Below are positions 9,834-18,724 of a stretch of 64,000 nucleotides of DNA, one piece after another. The translations under genes and the position numbers were made by a program. The DNA lies in contig JACJJM010000008.1 of NCBI GenBank assembly GCA_016900015.1, forward strand, positions 1-64,000, read 5' to 3'. Source of the stretch: Phocaeicola coprophilus (GTDB taxonomy: Bacteria; Bacteroidota; Bacteroidia; Bacteroidales; Bacteroidaceae). How positions within the stretch are numbered: position 1 is the first letter of the stretch; every line of letters begins with the position of its first letter. Below the pieces are notes generated by a model that was not told the DNA's origin, searched no databases, and saw nothing but the letters and a program-made list of their open reading frames with translations.

Positions 9834-10053
9834 AAATACTATTAAGAGTAAATATATTATGATGCCGCAAGATACAGTATTTATCTTTAATATAGTAGAT
9901 AACAATATCTTCTATTATTTATTTTTAACCAAAATTCCCTACTCGTCACTCAGGCCGGGTAGAGACGAAGCGGAGAAGCATGCGGCCGCTTTGTGGAATA
10001 TGTTTTTGAAAAATGCCTACATCCATTAGCTTACCCGTCAGGGATGGAAGGAA

Positions 10054-10140
10054 GCCGAGAGGCGACTCCAGGGTAAGGTCGGCTACCCTCCTTTTCGCTC
10101 TTGCCTACCTTAGACTCGGCTCTCGGCTACCCTTAAGGAC
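10054..10140. repeat. GC-rich intergenic repeat copy with inverted ends
   Basis: The terminal 8-bp inverted repeat is GCCGAGAG/CTCTCGGC. Internal blocks ctccttttcgctcttgc and acccttaagg match blocks near 30990-31020 and 51660-51680. Confidence 0.5.
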
Positions 10141-10309
10141 TTCTTCTTCGGGATGCTATCTGTTGATAATAAGATATTTAAGAAAAGGAGGGATGCTCAC
10201 TGTGTCGCCTTCTTGCTTTTAGAAAATTGTTGATGTTTTATGAGGACGAGGGGATTGGAATACGAGATGGTGTCATCCTGCCGGAATGACGGTCACCGAG
10301 ATCCATCAA

Positions 10310-10371
10310 AGAGTTGATGAGCGGGACAGGTGTTTGTATTGACGAGATAAGGAGCTATGTCGCTCTTTGTT
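10310..10371 (+). pseudogene. Short relic of an HRDC-helicase 3' end
   Basis: Translation near the end reads IDEIRSYVALC then stop, close to IAEIRSYVSPR near the end of the helicase at 5492-8803. At DNA level a 24-base block (from attg at about 10337) differs from the helicase copy near 8755 at only two positions. No longer reading frame is attached, so it looks like a leftover from duplication or replacement of that gene's end. Confidence 0.4.
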
Positions 10372-10623
10372 AAAAAGATGCATGATAAGTAGATAGACCG
10401 AAGCTTCCATACGAGCGGCCTTCGGGGTGTAAAAAATTACAAATGTATCGATATTTTGTTACATCAGGGCGACGAAATTATTACTAGATTATTTATTTGG
10501 GTTGTAATCTGTTCTTTGCAGGATTGAAATACGTCTGACACTTTACGCGTTGAATTTTGCATCGTTTTTTAACGAATGGAAGCATTTCCGGTAAACATAT
10601 TTATCTTTAACTACAATAAACTG

Positions 10624-13600
10624 ATGAACCTGCAACTTAAGAAGACGGCCATGGCTTTTTTGTTTAGTTCGGCCGTATTGTCAGCTTTTGCGACTCCTAT
10701 TAATATTAAGGGTTTGGTGAGGGGTGCAGATGATAGCCCTCTGCCGGGAGCCAGCATTATGCTTAAGGATGGGAACAAAACGGGAACCATCACTGACATG
10801 AATGGGCATTTTACTCTTTCTGTGGAACCAGGAACGGAGCTTATCGTGAAGTACATGGGCTATCAACAGACTTCTATCAAGGTTGGCTCGAAGGACTTTT
10901 ATACGATTACGCTGGAAGAGGACAACAACGTACTCGATGATGTGGTCGTCGTGGGTTATTCGACGAATAAGAAAGTGAATCTGTCGGGTTCGGTTTCGTC
11001 CATTGATAGCGAGCAGATTAGCGGCCGTCCGATTACAAATGTGTCGACAGCCCTGCAAGGCATGGCGCCGGGTGTGACTGTGACCACGCAGTCTGGTTCT
11101 CCGGGTGGTGACGGCGGTAATATCCGTATCCGCGGCATCGGGACATTTGGTGGTGATAATGCCGACCCGTTGGTCTTGATTGACGGTGTGGAAGGCACGA
11201 TTGATGAAATCGACCCGAACGTCATCGAGTCAGTATCCATCCTGAAGGACGCAGCTTCGGCTTCCATTTATGGTTCACGTGCGGCGAATGGCGTCATTCT
11301 GGTGACGACAAAGCGCGGGACGGAGAAAGACAAGTTTTCTATCAGCTATCAGGGTTTTGTCGGTTTCCAGCGTCCGACACGCCTACCCGATACGGTGAAT
11401 GCGATTCAGTACATGGAACTGGAGAATGTCGCAGCGGAGAATGACGGGAGCGATTTGGCATATTCTCCGGAATATATAGAGGAATACAGAAACGGTATAG
11501 GAGTCGACCCTGACAAGTATCCCGACACCGATTGGCAAGATGCTATCCTGGCCGGTTCGGGACTGACCCACGGACATACGGCGACCCTGACAGCCTCGTC
11601 CGACCGGATTAAGATTCTGACTTCTGTCGGATACAAAGATCAGCAGGGATTGGTCGAACACAGCAATTACCGCCGTGTGACGGTAAGAAACAATATGGAT
11701 ATACGGCTGACCGAGCGGTTGCAGTTGAAGTTTGACTTTCAGGTGATGAATGGAAACCGTTTGCAACCTCGTGCTGAAAGCACTGTGTTCAACTACATGA
11801 ACACGCGTCCGGCCAACATGGTGAACCAGTTTACTACCGGTCTCTACAATGGCAGCGGTATGCAAGGAGACAATCCGGTGCTGCTGCTCAAGGAAGGCGG
11901 CAACAAGAAAAGCAACACCATTCGCGCCACCGGCTCGTTTGGCCTGAAGTGGAATGTATTGGAAGGGTTGGAACTCTCAGGTACGTATACACCTCGTTAT
12001 ATCACCAAAAACGTGCACACTTATAAGAATTCTGTCACGACCTATGGTGACCCGGAAGGCACGACCAGTTTCCAAAGCGACGGCATCAATTCGTTGACCG
12101 AATCATCCAATCGTTACTTCTATAACAATCTTCAGTTTCTGGCCACATACTCCAGGAAGTTCGGCGACCATGACCTGAAAGTGTTGGTCGGGGCTGAGCG
12201 GGAGACTTATGACGAGAAGACACTGAGCGCCTACCGGGAGGGTTTTAACTATCCGGAGTATGATGTCATCAATGCCGGCAACATCGACAACATGGACAAT
12301 GGCGGCGGAGAATACGAATGGGCCTTGCAGTCATTTTTCGGACGTATCAATTATAACTTCAAGGACCGCTACCTGCTGGAGGCCAATTTCCGTGCCGACG
12401 GTTCGTCGCGCTTCGCTTCGGGAAACAAGTACAGCTATTTTCCTTCAGTGTCAGCCGCATGGCGCATCAGTGAAGAGGCTTTCATGGAGCCTGTCCGTGA
12501 TGTGGTAAATAACCTGAAGCTTCGCGCATCTTGGGGTATGCTGGGCAATCAGAACATCGGCAGCAGCTATTATCCCACAGTAGAGACCCTGTCGACCAGC
12601 ACCATCTCCATGGGTGGCAATCTGTATCCGATAGCCACACAGACGGCGTTGGCCAATCCGGACTTGGTGTGGGAGACTTCGACCATGACAGACATCGGAC
12701 TGGACTTGACTTTATTCAACAGCTTGAACATCACGGCTGACTGGTATTATAAGACGACGGATGACATCCTGATGAAACTCGACATCCCGAACATTGTCGG
12801 CTTCTCCGCTCCCTATCAAAACGCAGGTAAGGTGCGCAATGTGGGGTGGGAACTTGGCATCTCTTACCAGAAATCATGGGGTGATTTCACCTTGGGCGTA
12901 CTGGCCAATCTCTCCGATGTCAAGAATGAAATCATCGACATGAAGGGCATATCGTCGACCAGCGGGGAAATACGCAACCAGGAAGGCTCGCCCATTAATT
13001 CCATTTATGGACTTGTATGTGAAGGCTTTGTTGATTCTGAGGAGGAGGCCGACTGGATTAATGAAAACTGCCCGCAGTTTGGAGGGACGGTCTATCCAGG
13101 CGATTTGAAATACAAGGACATAAACCATGACGACAAAATCACGACTGACGACAAGACCATCATCGGCAGCACCATCCCCCGCTATACGTATAGCTTGGGA
13201 CTGAATATGGAGTATAAGCGCTTCCACCTGAATGTCTTGTTCCAGGGCGTGGGCAAAGCTGACGGTTACCTGAACACTTACTATGTGATGCCCTGCCAGC
13301 AAGGAGGTACCTATCGCAAGGAACATCTCGACTACTGGCGTGAGGACAACAAGGACGCATCTACGCCCCGTCTCTCATACAAGAGCAGCAATAATTCCCA
13401 GCAGTCGTCCTTCTGGATGCGTGATGCTTCCTACCTGCGTCTAAAGAGCTTGCAGTTTGGCTATGACTTGCCCAAGACCTGGTTGAAGCCTATCGGCATC
13501 AACAGTGCATACGTGTATGTCGATGCGCAGAACTTGTTTACTTGGACAGATTTCTATCAAGGATACGACCCGGAGGTCAACTATGATGCGTCGGCCACTG

Positions 13601-13677
13601 ACGGTGTGTCGCTGGGGGATGCCAACAACTACCCACAGGTCTCCACGTTCACTATGGGTATCAAACTCAACTTCTAA
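10624..13677 (+). CDS. SusC-like TonB-dependent outer-membrane transporter
   Basis: This 1017-residue transporter imports an oligosaccharide or other ligand across the outer membrane together with its SusD partner. It has a signal peptide (MNLQLKKTAMAFL..AFAT), a carboxypeptidase-regulatory-like domain (about 22-100), a TonB-box/plug region, and a beta-barrel to the C-terminus. The plug carries typical SusC signatures (VVVVGYST near 110, IRGIGTFG, LIDGVEG, ILKDAASASIYG). The C-terminus ends with an aromatic strand (MGIKLNF). The frame is open from 10576, but the ATG at 10624 gives a clean signal peptide. It is followed after 12 bases by SusD, so they form one operon. The ligand cannot be told; no glycoside hydrolase is in this operon. 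Confidence 0.93.
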   Translation: MNLQLKKTAMAFLFSSAVLSAFATPINIKGLVRGADDSPLPGASIMLKDGNKTGTITDMNGHFTLSVEPGTELIVKYMGYQQTSIKVGSKDFYTITLEEDNNVLDDVVVVGYSTNKKVNLSGSVSSIDSEQISGRPITNVSTALQGMAPGVTVTTQSGSPGGDGGNIRIRGIGTFGGDNADPLVLIDGVEGTIDEIDPNVIESVSILKDAASASIYGSRAANGVILVTTKRGTEKDKFSISYQGFVGFQRPTRLPDTVNAIQYMELENVAAENDGSDLAYSPEYIEEYRNGIGVDPDKYPDTDWQDAILAGSGLTHGHTATLTASSDRIKILTSVGYKDQQGLVEHSNYRRVTVRNNMDIRLTERLQLKFDFQVMNGNRLQPRAESTVFNYMNTRPANMVNQFTTGLYNGSGMQGDNPVLLLKEGGNKKSNTIRATGSFGLKWNVLEGLELSGTYTPRYITKNVHTYKNSVTTYGDPEGTTSFQSDGINSLTESSNRYFYNNLQFLATYSRKFGDHDLKVLVGAERETYDEKTLSAYREGFNYPEYDVINAGNIDNMDNGGGEYEWALQSFFGRINYNFKDRYLLEANFRADGSSRFASGNKYSYFPSVSAAWRISEEAFMEPVRDVVNNLKLRASWGMLGNQNIGSSYYPTVETLSTSTISMGGNLYPIATQTALANPDLVWETSTMTDIGLDLTLFNSLNITADWYYKTTDDILMKLDIPNIVGFSAPYQNAGKVRNVGWELGISYQKSWGDFTLGVLANLSDVKNEIIDMKGISSTSGEIRNQEGSPINSIYGLVCEGFVDSEEEADWINENCPQFGGTVYPGDLKYKDINHDDKITTDDKTIIGSTIPRYTYSLGLNMEYKRFHLNVLFQGVGKADGYLNTYYVMPCQQGGTYRKEHLDYWREDNKDASTPRLSYKSSNNSQQSSFWMRDASYLRLKSLQFGYDLPKTWLKPIGINSAYVYVDAQNLFTWTDFYQGYDPEVNYDASATDGVSLGDANNYPQVSTFTMGIKLNF

Positions 13678-13689
13678 CCAACAACAATT

Positions 13690-15480
13690 ATGAAACGCAA
13701 TACATTCTTTTCCATTCTTACGGCTGTGGCTTGCACACTGGGCATGTCTTCGTGTTCGCTTGACTATGAGCCGAAAAACGGGCCTTCATCGGGCAATTTC
13801 CCGGCTAATATCACAGAAGCTGAATACGGCCTTTATGCTGCTTACAAGTCCTTGAGCACCTTTGATGCTTCCAGCATGGCTTGGTGGAAGGTGGCTGATA
13901 ACATCACTGACCTGGGTGTGACGCGAGTCAATGTGTCCAAGTTTACTGAGCTGGTCACATCGGCTGCCACGGGCGAAAATGCAGTGTCTGTGAAAATCTA
14001 CAATACCATCTACAACGTCGTGAGCCGTGTCAATCTGGTGCTCGACGGCCTGGACAATCTTGAAGGCACAGCTTCTGCTGAAGAGGTGGCTGCCTTGCGC
14101 AACGAATTGCTTTGCCTGCGTGCCTTCTGTTATGACATGGGATGCCAGTATTTCGGTGCAATGCCTTACATTGACCATTCCCTGTCGTTGACTGACAACC
14201 AGTATCCTCGTATGCCCCGTGAGGAAGTGACCGCCAAGTTGCTGGCCGACCTTTCCGATGAAAACATTGAGACGCTTCCTTTGCGCCACAACCAGAGTCA
14301 GTTTGGCACTGCGCGCATCGGGCAGGTGGCAGCTTACGGGCTGCGGGCGCGCATCGCCCTGGAGTGGGGTGACTATGAGTTGGCAGCTTCTTCGGCTGCA
14401 AAAGCATTGGCACGTGCCGAGGAGGCCGGCTATGAACTGCAACCGCTCGATTTGAGTTTTTGCGGGGAGGACCATGAAGCCGGTGAACCCACCGGCACTG
14501 TCGACCTCTTCGGCTATGCCGGGCAGGATAACAGCAACGAGTGGATTTGGTGCGTGCAGTATGACCGCCGCATTGACGGCAACACAGAGAAGGAGGCCTA
14601 CTACCAACTTTCACGCGTCGCGGGCGGATGTTCTTATTTCGGTCCTTCGCAGCACATGATTGACATGTTTCAATGCACCGACGGAAAATCCATTAGCGAG
14701 TCGCCTCTCTATGACTGGCAACACCCGTGGAGAAACCGCGACCCGCGTCTGGATCTCTACTGTGTGCGTCCGGGTAGTCGCCTGTTCAACTATGAGTTTC
14801 AGACGTCCAAGAATGCAAAGACGGTCATGAACTATGACACCGGAGCAGAAGTGTCCAATCTGGAGTCGCAAGGTACGAAGGGCGTCTATGGAGCTAATGG
14901 CAACAAAGGTCCGGGCGGGTATTTGTGGCGGAAGCATATCGACATCGCCGAGTTGGAGAATGGAAGCATCACTTCCAGCAGTCCGACGGACATGAATTGT
15001 GGACTGATGCGTCTGGCTGAACTTTATCTCATCGAGGCTGAGGCCAACATCGAGTGGGAAGGGGGTGACCTGTCACTTGCCAAGAGCGACCTTGATTTCA
15101 TCCGTGCCCGTGTCGGTATGCCGCCGGTCGACGGTTCAAGCCGTGAGTCGCTGCGCACGGCCTTGCGCTACGAGCGTGCCGTGGAGCTTTGTGACGAAGG
15201 ATTCCGTTGGTTCGACCTCCGCCGGTGGGGCATTGCCGAGAAAGCCGTGGGCGGCACCATTTACGCTCCGGCACAAGATGGTTCGATGTCGAATGCCAAG
15301 CCGTCGTTTGACGACAGTTGGATACCCACTTATGACGGGACGACGTTTGACGGGCAGAAGATGAACCTGCGTGTGTATAACACGTACACATACCGTTCGG
15401 GGAAAGATGAACTTTGGCCCATTCCGCAAACCGAACTGGATACCAATCCGCTGATTAACGAGAACAACCCCGGTTATTGA
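13690..15480 (+). CDS. SusD/RagB-like surface nutrient-binding lipoprotein
   Basis: This 596-residue lipoprotein is the extracellular lid partner of the SusC transporter just upstream. The lipobox MSSC puts the lipidated cysteine at C22. The remainder shows the tetratricopeptide-type helical pattern of SusD proteins (for example 'NEL..LRAF.Y' near 140, 'AEL.LIEAEA' near 445) and the C-terminal 'RYERAVELCDEGFRWFDLRR' region typical of the family. The C-terminus ends LWPIPQTEL..NP, as in most SusD proteins. It sits between SusC and a small nuclease/phosphatase-like enzyme in one operon. Confidence 0.93.
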   Translation: MKRNTFFSILTAVACTLGMSSCSLDYEPKNGPSSGNFPANITEAEYGLYAAYKSLSTFDASSMAWWKVADNITDLGVTRVNVSKFTELVTSAATGENAVSVKIYNTIYNVVSRVNLVLDGLDNLEGTASAEEVAALRNELLCLRAFCYDMGCQYFGAMPYIDHSLSLTDNQYPRMPREEVTAKLLADLSDENIETLPLRHNQSQFGTARIGQVAAYGLRARIALEWGDYELAASSAAKALARAEEAGYELQPLDLSFCGEDHEAGEPTGTVDLFGYAGQDNSNEWIWCVQYDRRIDGNTEKEAYYQLSRVAGGCSYFGPSQHMIDMFQCTDGKSISESPLYDWQHPWRNRDPRLDLYCVRPGSRLFNYEFQTSKNAKTVMNYDTGAEVSNLESQGTKGVYGANGNKGPGGYLWRKHIDIAELENGSITSSSPTDMNCGLMRLAELYLIEAEANIEWEGGDLSLAKSDLDFIRARVGMPPVDGSSRESLRTALRYERAVELCDEGFRWFDLRRWGIAEKAVGGTIYAPAQDGSMSNAKPSFDDSWIPTYDGTTFDGQKMNLRVYNTYTYRSGKDELWPIPQTELDTNPLINENNPGY

Positions 15481-15494
15481 TTCAATAAGCAGAT

Positions 15495-16379
15495 ATGATA
15501 AGAAAACTTTTTTTCATTCTTTGTGTTTATGGCTGCTTGGCTGCACCCCTGTGTGCCAGGCAGCTCTATCGTGTGATGACATGCAACATCCGAGTGGCCC
15601 TGCCGCAGGATGCTGACACGGGTAATGGCTGGGACACCCGGCGCGACGTATGCTTCAAGGTGATGAAAGACCATGCGGCTGATGTCTATTGTTTGCAGGA
15701 GGTAGTCGGTAGCCAGTATAAGGATTTATGTGAATCCTTTCCTGACTATTTTGTGTTCGGTTATGAAGGGCCCGAGATGGACAATATGCCCGACACGCTC
15801 TATCATGGCATAGCCAAAAACGTCATTATGTTTGCTCGAAAACGCTTCCGCCTGGTGGGTGCGGGCACCTATTGGCTGGCAGAGAATCCGCTTTGTGGCG
15901 GACAGCTGTCGTGGGGGACGGCGCGGGCGCGTCATGTCAATTGGGTGCGGCTGGAGGATAGACACACCGGGCGGCAGTTTCGTGTGTGTTCGCTTCATTT
16001 GGACCATGTCTCACAGGAGGCTCGCGAACGCCAGATTGAAATCTTTCTGGAAGAAGCGGCGCAATATCCCGACACGATGCCTCAGATTCTGTGCGGGGAC
16101 TTTAATGCGCGTCCGGACAATCCCATTATCGCGTTGCGGTTGCCTGCCCGCGGATGGGCTGATGTCTATCGTCTCTTGAATGGGTATTATGAATCTTTTA
16201 GTGCACATCGCTTTTTGGGCCGTGACTATCATCCGAAAAAGACTCCGGCACAGATTGATTACATCTTCACGCATGGGACCGGCGTGAGAGCCGCAGAGGC
16301 AAGGTTTATCAAGGACGATGTCGGAGGCAAGTATCCGAGTGACCACTTTTTCCTGCTGGCGACGATAGAGGTGGAATAG
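15495..16379 (+). CDS. Endonuclease/exonuclease/phosphatase (EEP) family exported protein
   Basis: This 294-residue protein has a signal peptide (to about residue 22) and an EEP/DNase I-like metallophosphoesterase fold. Signature residues are N31 in TCNIR, E69 in LQEV, the SLHLDH block, GDFNARPDN, and the terminal PSDHF. Members cleave phosphodiester or phosphomonoester bonds, and many are found inside PULs. It is the third gene of the SusC/SusD operon, 14 bases after SusD. The ligand handled by this transporter may therefore be phosphorylated, for example a phosphoglycan, nucleic acid or phospholipid-derived compound (inference). A strong terminator follows immediately. Confidence 0.85.
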   Translation: MIRKLFFILCVYGCLAAPLCARQLYRVMTCNIRVALPQDADTGNGWDTRRDVCFKVMKDHAADVYCLQEVVGSQYKDLCESFPDYFVFGYEGPEMDNMPDTLYHGIAKNVIMFARKRFRLVGAGTYWLAENPLCGGQLSWGTARARHVNWVRLEDRHTGRQFRVCSLHLDHVSQEARERQIEIFLEEAAQYPDTMPQILCGDFNARPDNPIIALRLPARGWADVYRLLNGYYESFSAHRFLGRDYHPKKTPAQIDYIFTHGTGVRAAEARFIKDDVGGKYPSDHFFLLATIEVE

Positions 16380-16425
16380 GCCTGTGTGGCAACTTTCGTC
16401 TGTGGGTCTTTGGACGATAAAGATG

Positions 16426-16477
16426 AGGCATGAGCGTGACCGTTCCTTCACTGCGCATGCCTTTTCTTTTTGTTTTG
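16426..16477 (+). terminator. Rho-independent terminator of the SusC/SusD/EEP operon
   Basis: AGGCATG (16426-16432) pairs with CATGCCT (16456-16462), with further inner pairing GTGA/TCAC. A T-rich run follows (tttctttttgtttt). It lies 46 bases past the EEP stop. Confidence 0.75.
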
Positions 16478-16701
16478 TAAAAGTATGAGACGGGAGAGAA
16501 AATTGTCGGATAGAGACAATTTAAGAGTCTTTTGTGACAGGAGTTTCTGAAAAATCTATAGCATTGTGCGAAATTCGGATGGGATGACATCCGACAGAGA
16601 GAAGAATCAGAAATCTAAAGGTTAGGATGAATATCGTCATGTGACTGGACAAATGTGTATTTCGGGGAGGTGACGGATGTTCATAAAGCAGGAGTAAAGT
16701 T

Positions 16702-17649
16702 ATGAAGACAGACAAACGACTCTTTTTAGTGGCCTTCGGTGCCTTGTTGTGCGGGACGGCATGTGCCCGGCAAGAAACAGATGTGACGCTGCATGCGGGC
16801 GATACGGCCGTGGTGGCAAGCGTGTCGAAAAACATCAAGCGCAAGGTGGCGATAGGCCGTTTTTCCAACGAGACACAATATGGGAAAGGCTTGTTCTACG
16901 ACAAGGAAAACGACCCGATGGGGAAACAGGCATTGGACATCCTCTCGGCCAAACTGGCGGCCTCGGGCAAGTTCTTGCTTTTGGAACGCAACGATTTGCC
17001 GGCTTTGCTGGAAGAGGCTGAAAAAGGAGACGGCCAACTGTCGACCATCGGGGCTGACTATCTGATTATCGGCTCGATTACGGAGTTTGGGCGTAAGAAT
17101 GTGGGCAAAGCCGGTGTCTTCACCCGTCGCAAGACGCAGATGGTGGAGGCGGCTGTGTCCATCCGGCTGGTGGAGGTTTCGACCGGGCTGATTGTTTATT
17201 CGGATGAGGCGAGGGGAGAAGCTGAACTGACCACGAAGACCACGATGGGCCTGGGCGGACGTGCCGACTTCGATGCGACATTGAGCGACAAGGCCATAGC
17301 GGATGCCATCGGCCACTTGGTGGATAATATCATAGACAAATGTACGGACAAACCTTGGCGCACCTATTTCCTTTCCTATGACGCTGACGGAGTGCTGATT
17401 GGGGGCGGAGCCAGCCAGGGAATCGTGCCGGGGGATACGTTTGCCGTGAAGCTCCGGGGAAAGAAAGTGAAGAATCCGCAGACGGGTGTCCTGATAGAGC
17501 TTCCGGGCAAGCAGGTGGGCACGGTGACTGTGACGGCCACAGCCGGCGACACACCTGAAACGGAGTATTCGGTTGTCGAAGTGTCTGCCGAAGTGGAGAT
17601 TGACACAAGCCGGCTTGCGGATTACTACATCGAGGAGACAGAGCCATGA
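16702..17649 (+). CDS. CsgG/HfaB-family exported protein
   Basis: The 315-residue protein belongs to the CsgG family, whose best-known member forms the outer-membrane secretion channel for curli. A signal sequence is followed by a cysteine (C21 in GTAC), though the lipobox is imperfect. The CsgG core shows 'VAIGRFSNETQYGKG' near 50, 'LLLERNDLPALLEE' near 95, 'ADYLIIGSITEFG' near 115 and 'VSIRLVEVSTGLIVYSDEARGE' near 155. An Ig-like C-terminal extension follows. It shares the ATGA overlap with the next gene. The three-gene set CsgG-like, DUF4810 and DUF799 is a conserved lipoprotein cluster in other Gram-negatives, including Neisseria (GNA1162). No curli subunit gene is nearby, so a curli role is not supported. 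Confidence 0.85.
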   Translation: MKTDKRLFLVAFGALLCGTACARQETDVTLHAGDTAVVASVSKNIKRKVAIGRFSNETQYGKGLFYDKENDPMGKQALDILSAKLAASGKFLLLERNDLPALLEEAEKGDGQLSTIGADYLIIGSITEFGRKNVGKAGVFTRRKTQMVEAAVSIRLVEVSTGLIVYSDEARGEAELTTKTTMGLGGRADFDATLSDKAIADAIGHLVDNIIDKCTDKPWRTYFLSYDADGVLIGGGASQGIVPGDTFAVKLRGKKVKNPQTGVLIELPGKQVGTVTVTATAGDTPETEYSVVEVSAEVEIDTSRLADYYIEETEP

Positions 17650-17999
17650 GAACCGTGTGGCCTTTGGCAGGGTTCGTCCTGTTGGCTGTGGTGTCGTGTG
17701 CCGCGCCGTCCAAATCGCTCTATTCCTGGTATGGTTATGAGAATGCCGTCTACCAGGATGTCAAAAAGGGCACGCCGGAGTCGCAAGAGAAGCTTTTGGG
17801 AGAATACGAGCGGATTATAGCCCGGCAGGAAGCTATTCGCCGGACCGTGCCTCCCGGCATGTATGCCGAGTATGGCTTTTTGTTGTGCCGCAGCGGACAC
17901 AGGGAGGAGGGGATTTCTTATCTGAAGGAAGAAATACGCCTCTATCCGGAATCGGAGAAGTACATATCACGAATCATCAAACAACTGGAAGAGAAATGA
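17646..17999 (+). CDS. DUF4810 domain lipoprotein
   Basis: This is a small 117-residue lipoprotein with lipobox VVSC (C18). The mature part contains 'LYSWYGYENAVYQDVKKG' near 26-43 and a helical 'MYAEYGFLLCRSGHREEGISYLKEE' type repeat, typical of DUF4810. It overlaps its upstream neighbour and its downstream neighbour by ATGA, indicating translational coupling and fixed stoichiometry. The function is unknown; the family always occurs with CsgG-like and DUF799 lipoproteins, suggesting an envelope complex. Confidence 0.85.
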   Translation: MRTVWPLAGFVLLAVVSCAAPSKSLYSWYGYENAVYQDVKKGTPESQEKLLGEYERIIARQEAIRRTVPPGMYAEYGFLLCRSGHREEGISYLKEEIRLYPESEKYISRIIKQLEEK

Positions 18000-18682
18000 A
18001 ACATTGCTTCGTATGCGCATTCCTGCTTCTCGGGCTGGGAGCTTGCACGACACCGGAGACTGTCGTCACGCGCGGCCAGCAGTATGCCAGGCTCTATGAG
18101 GAAGCTCCGGCATCCATTGTCATCATGCCTCCCATCAACCGTACCAATGCCGTGGAGGCAAAGGACTACATGTACACCACGCTTTATCGTCCGCTGTGCG
18201 AGAAAGGCTACTATGTGTTCTCTCCCCAGCTGACGTTGGAACTCTTTCGCACGGAGAGTGCCTATGACAGTGAGTTGTTCTTGGAAGGCAGCTTGTCGCG
18301 ATTTCATGATGTGCTGGGTGCTGACGCGGCGATGTTCACCATCATCAAGTCGTGGGAGCGGGACAATGCCGACGGCGAACTGACCGTGCAGGCGGAATAC
18401 ATCTTGCGCTCCACCGTCAGTGGCGAGACGCTCTATCACCGCGAAGGGTGTGTGACCGTGAGCCTCGCGACTGAGTCCGACGAAGAGGCAGGCTTCCTCG
18501 GTGCGCTGGTCGATATGTTGGCAAACACCGTAGCCACGGCATTGACCGACCATGTAGAGGCCGGGCGCAAGTGCACGGCTATTGTTCTGAGCGACATGCC
18601 CCTTGGACGCTATGCGCCTGAGTATGGTACAGACCAAGGGTGGAAAGCCGGTAAGACTTTCATCAGGGAAACGGTGGAGTGA
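17996..18682 (+). CDS. DUF799/GNA1162-family lipoprotein
   Basis: This 228-residue lipoprotein has lipobox GLGAC with C17. It matches the DUF799 (GNA1162) family by 'IVIMPPINRTNAVEAKDYMYTTL' near 40-62 and 'LGADAAMFTIIKSWE' near 110-125, features of an alpha/beta fold resembling TolB-type binding proteins. Translation starts at the ATG overlapping the DUF4810 stop (ATGA). An upstream frame extends to 17885, but that portion overlaps the previous gene and lacks a signal peptide. It is the last gene of the operon, ending just before a perfect 10-bp hairpin. Confidence 0.85.
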   Translation: MKHCFVCAFLLLGLGACTTPETVVTRGQQYARLYEEAPASIVIMPPINRTNAVEAKDYMYTTLYRPLCEKGYYVFSPQLTLELFRTESAYDSELFLEGSLSRFHDVLGADAAMFTIIKSWERDNADGELTVQAEYILRSTVSGETLYHREGCVTVSLATESDEEAGFLGALVDMLANTVATALTDHVEAGRKCTAIVLSDMPLGRYAPEYGTDQGWKAGKTFIRETVE

Positions 18683-18707
18683 GGATGCAGTGCCAAACAC
18701 TGCATCC
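18683..18707. terminator. Perfect hairpin terminator between convergent genes
   Basis: GGATGCAGTG (18683-18692) and CACTGCATCC (18698-18707) form a 10-bp stem with a 5-base loop, starting right at the DUF799 stop. It also lies just past the GH51 3' end on the other strand. Confidence 0.65.
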
Positions 18708-18724
18708 ATCAGGCATGCGCATGG

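Larger units (their letters stand above)
9906..10575. other. Intergenic region with inverted repeat and a short relic
   Basis: The stretch holds a GC-rich repeat copy with inverted ends GCCGAGAG (10054-10061) and CTCTCGGC (10120-10127). It also holds a short fragment resembling the 3' end of the helicase gene (10310-10371) and AT-rich DNA that presumably carries the SusC promoter. No complete gene is seen. Confidence 0.5.

Noticed and set aside
16702-18682. Curli secretion operon
   Set aside because: Only the CsgG-like protein is shared with curli systems; the two partners belong to the DUF4810/DUF799 set and no curli subunit is seen.
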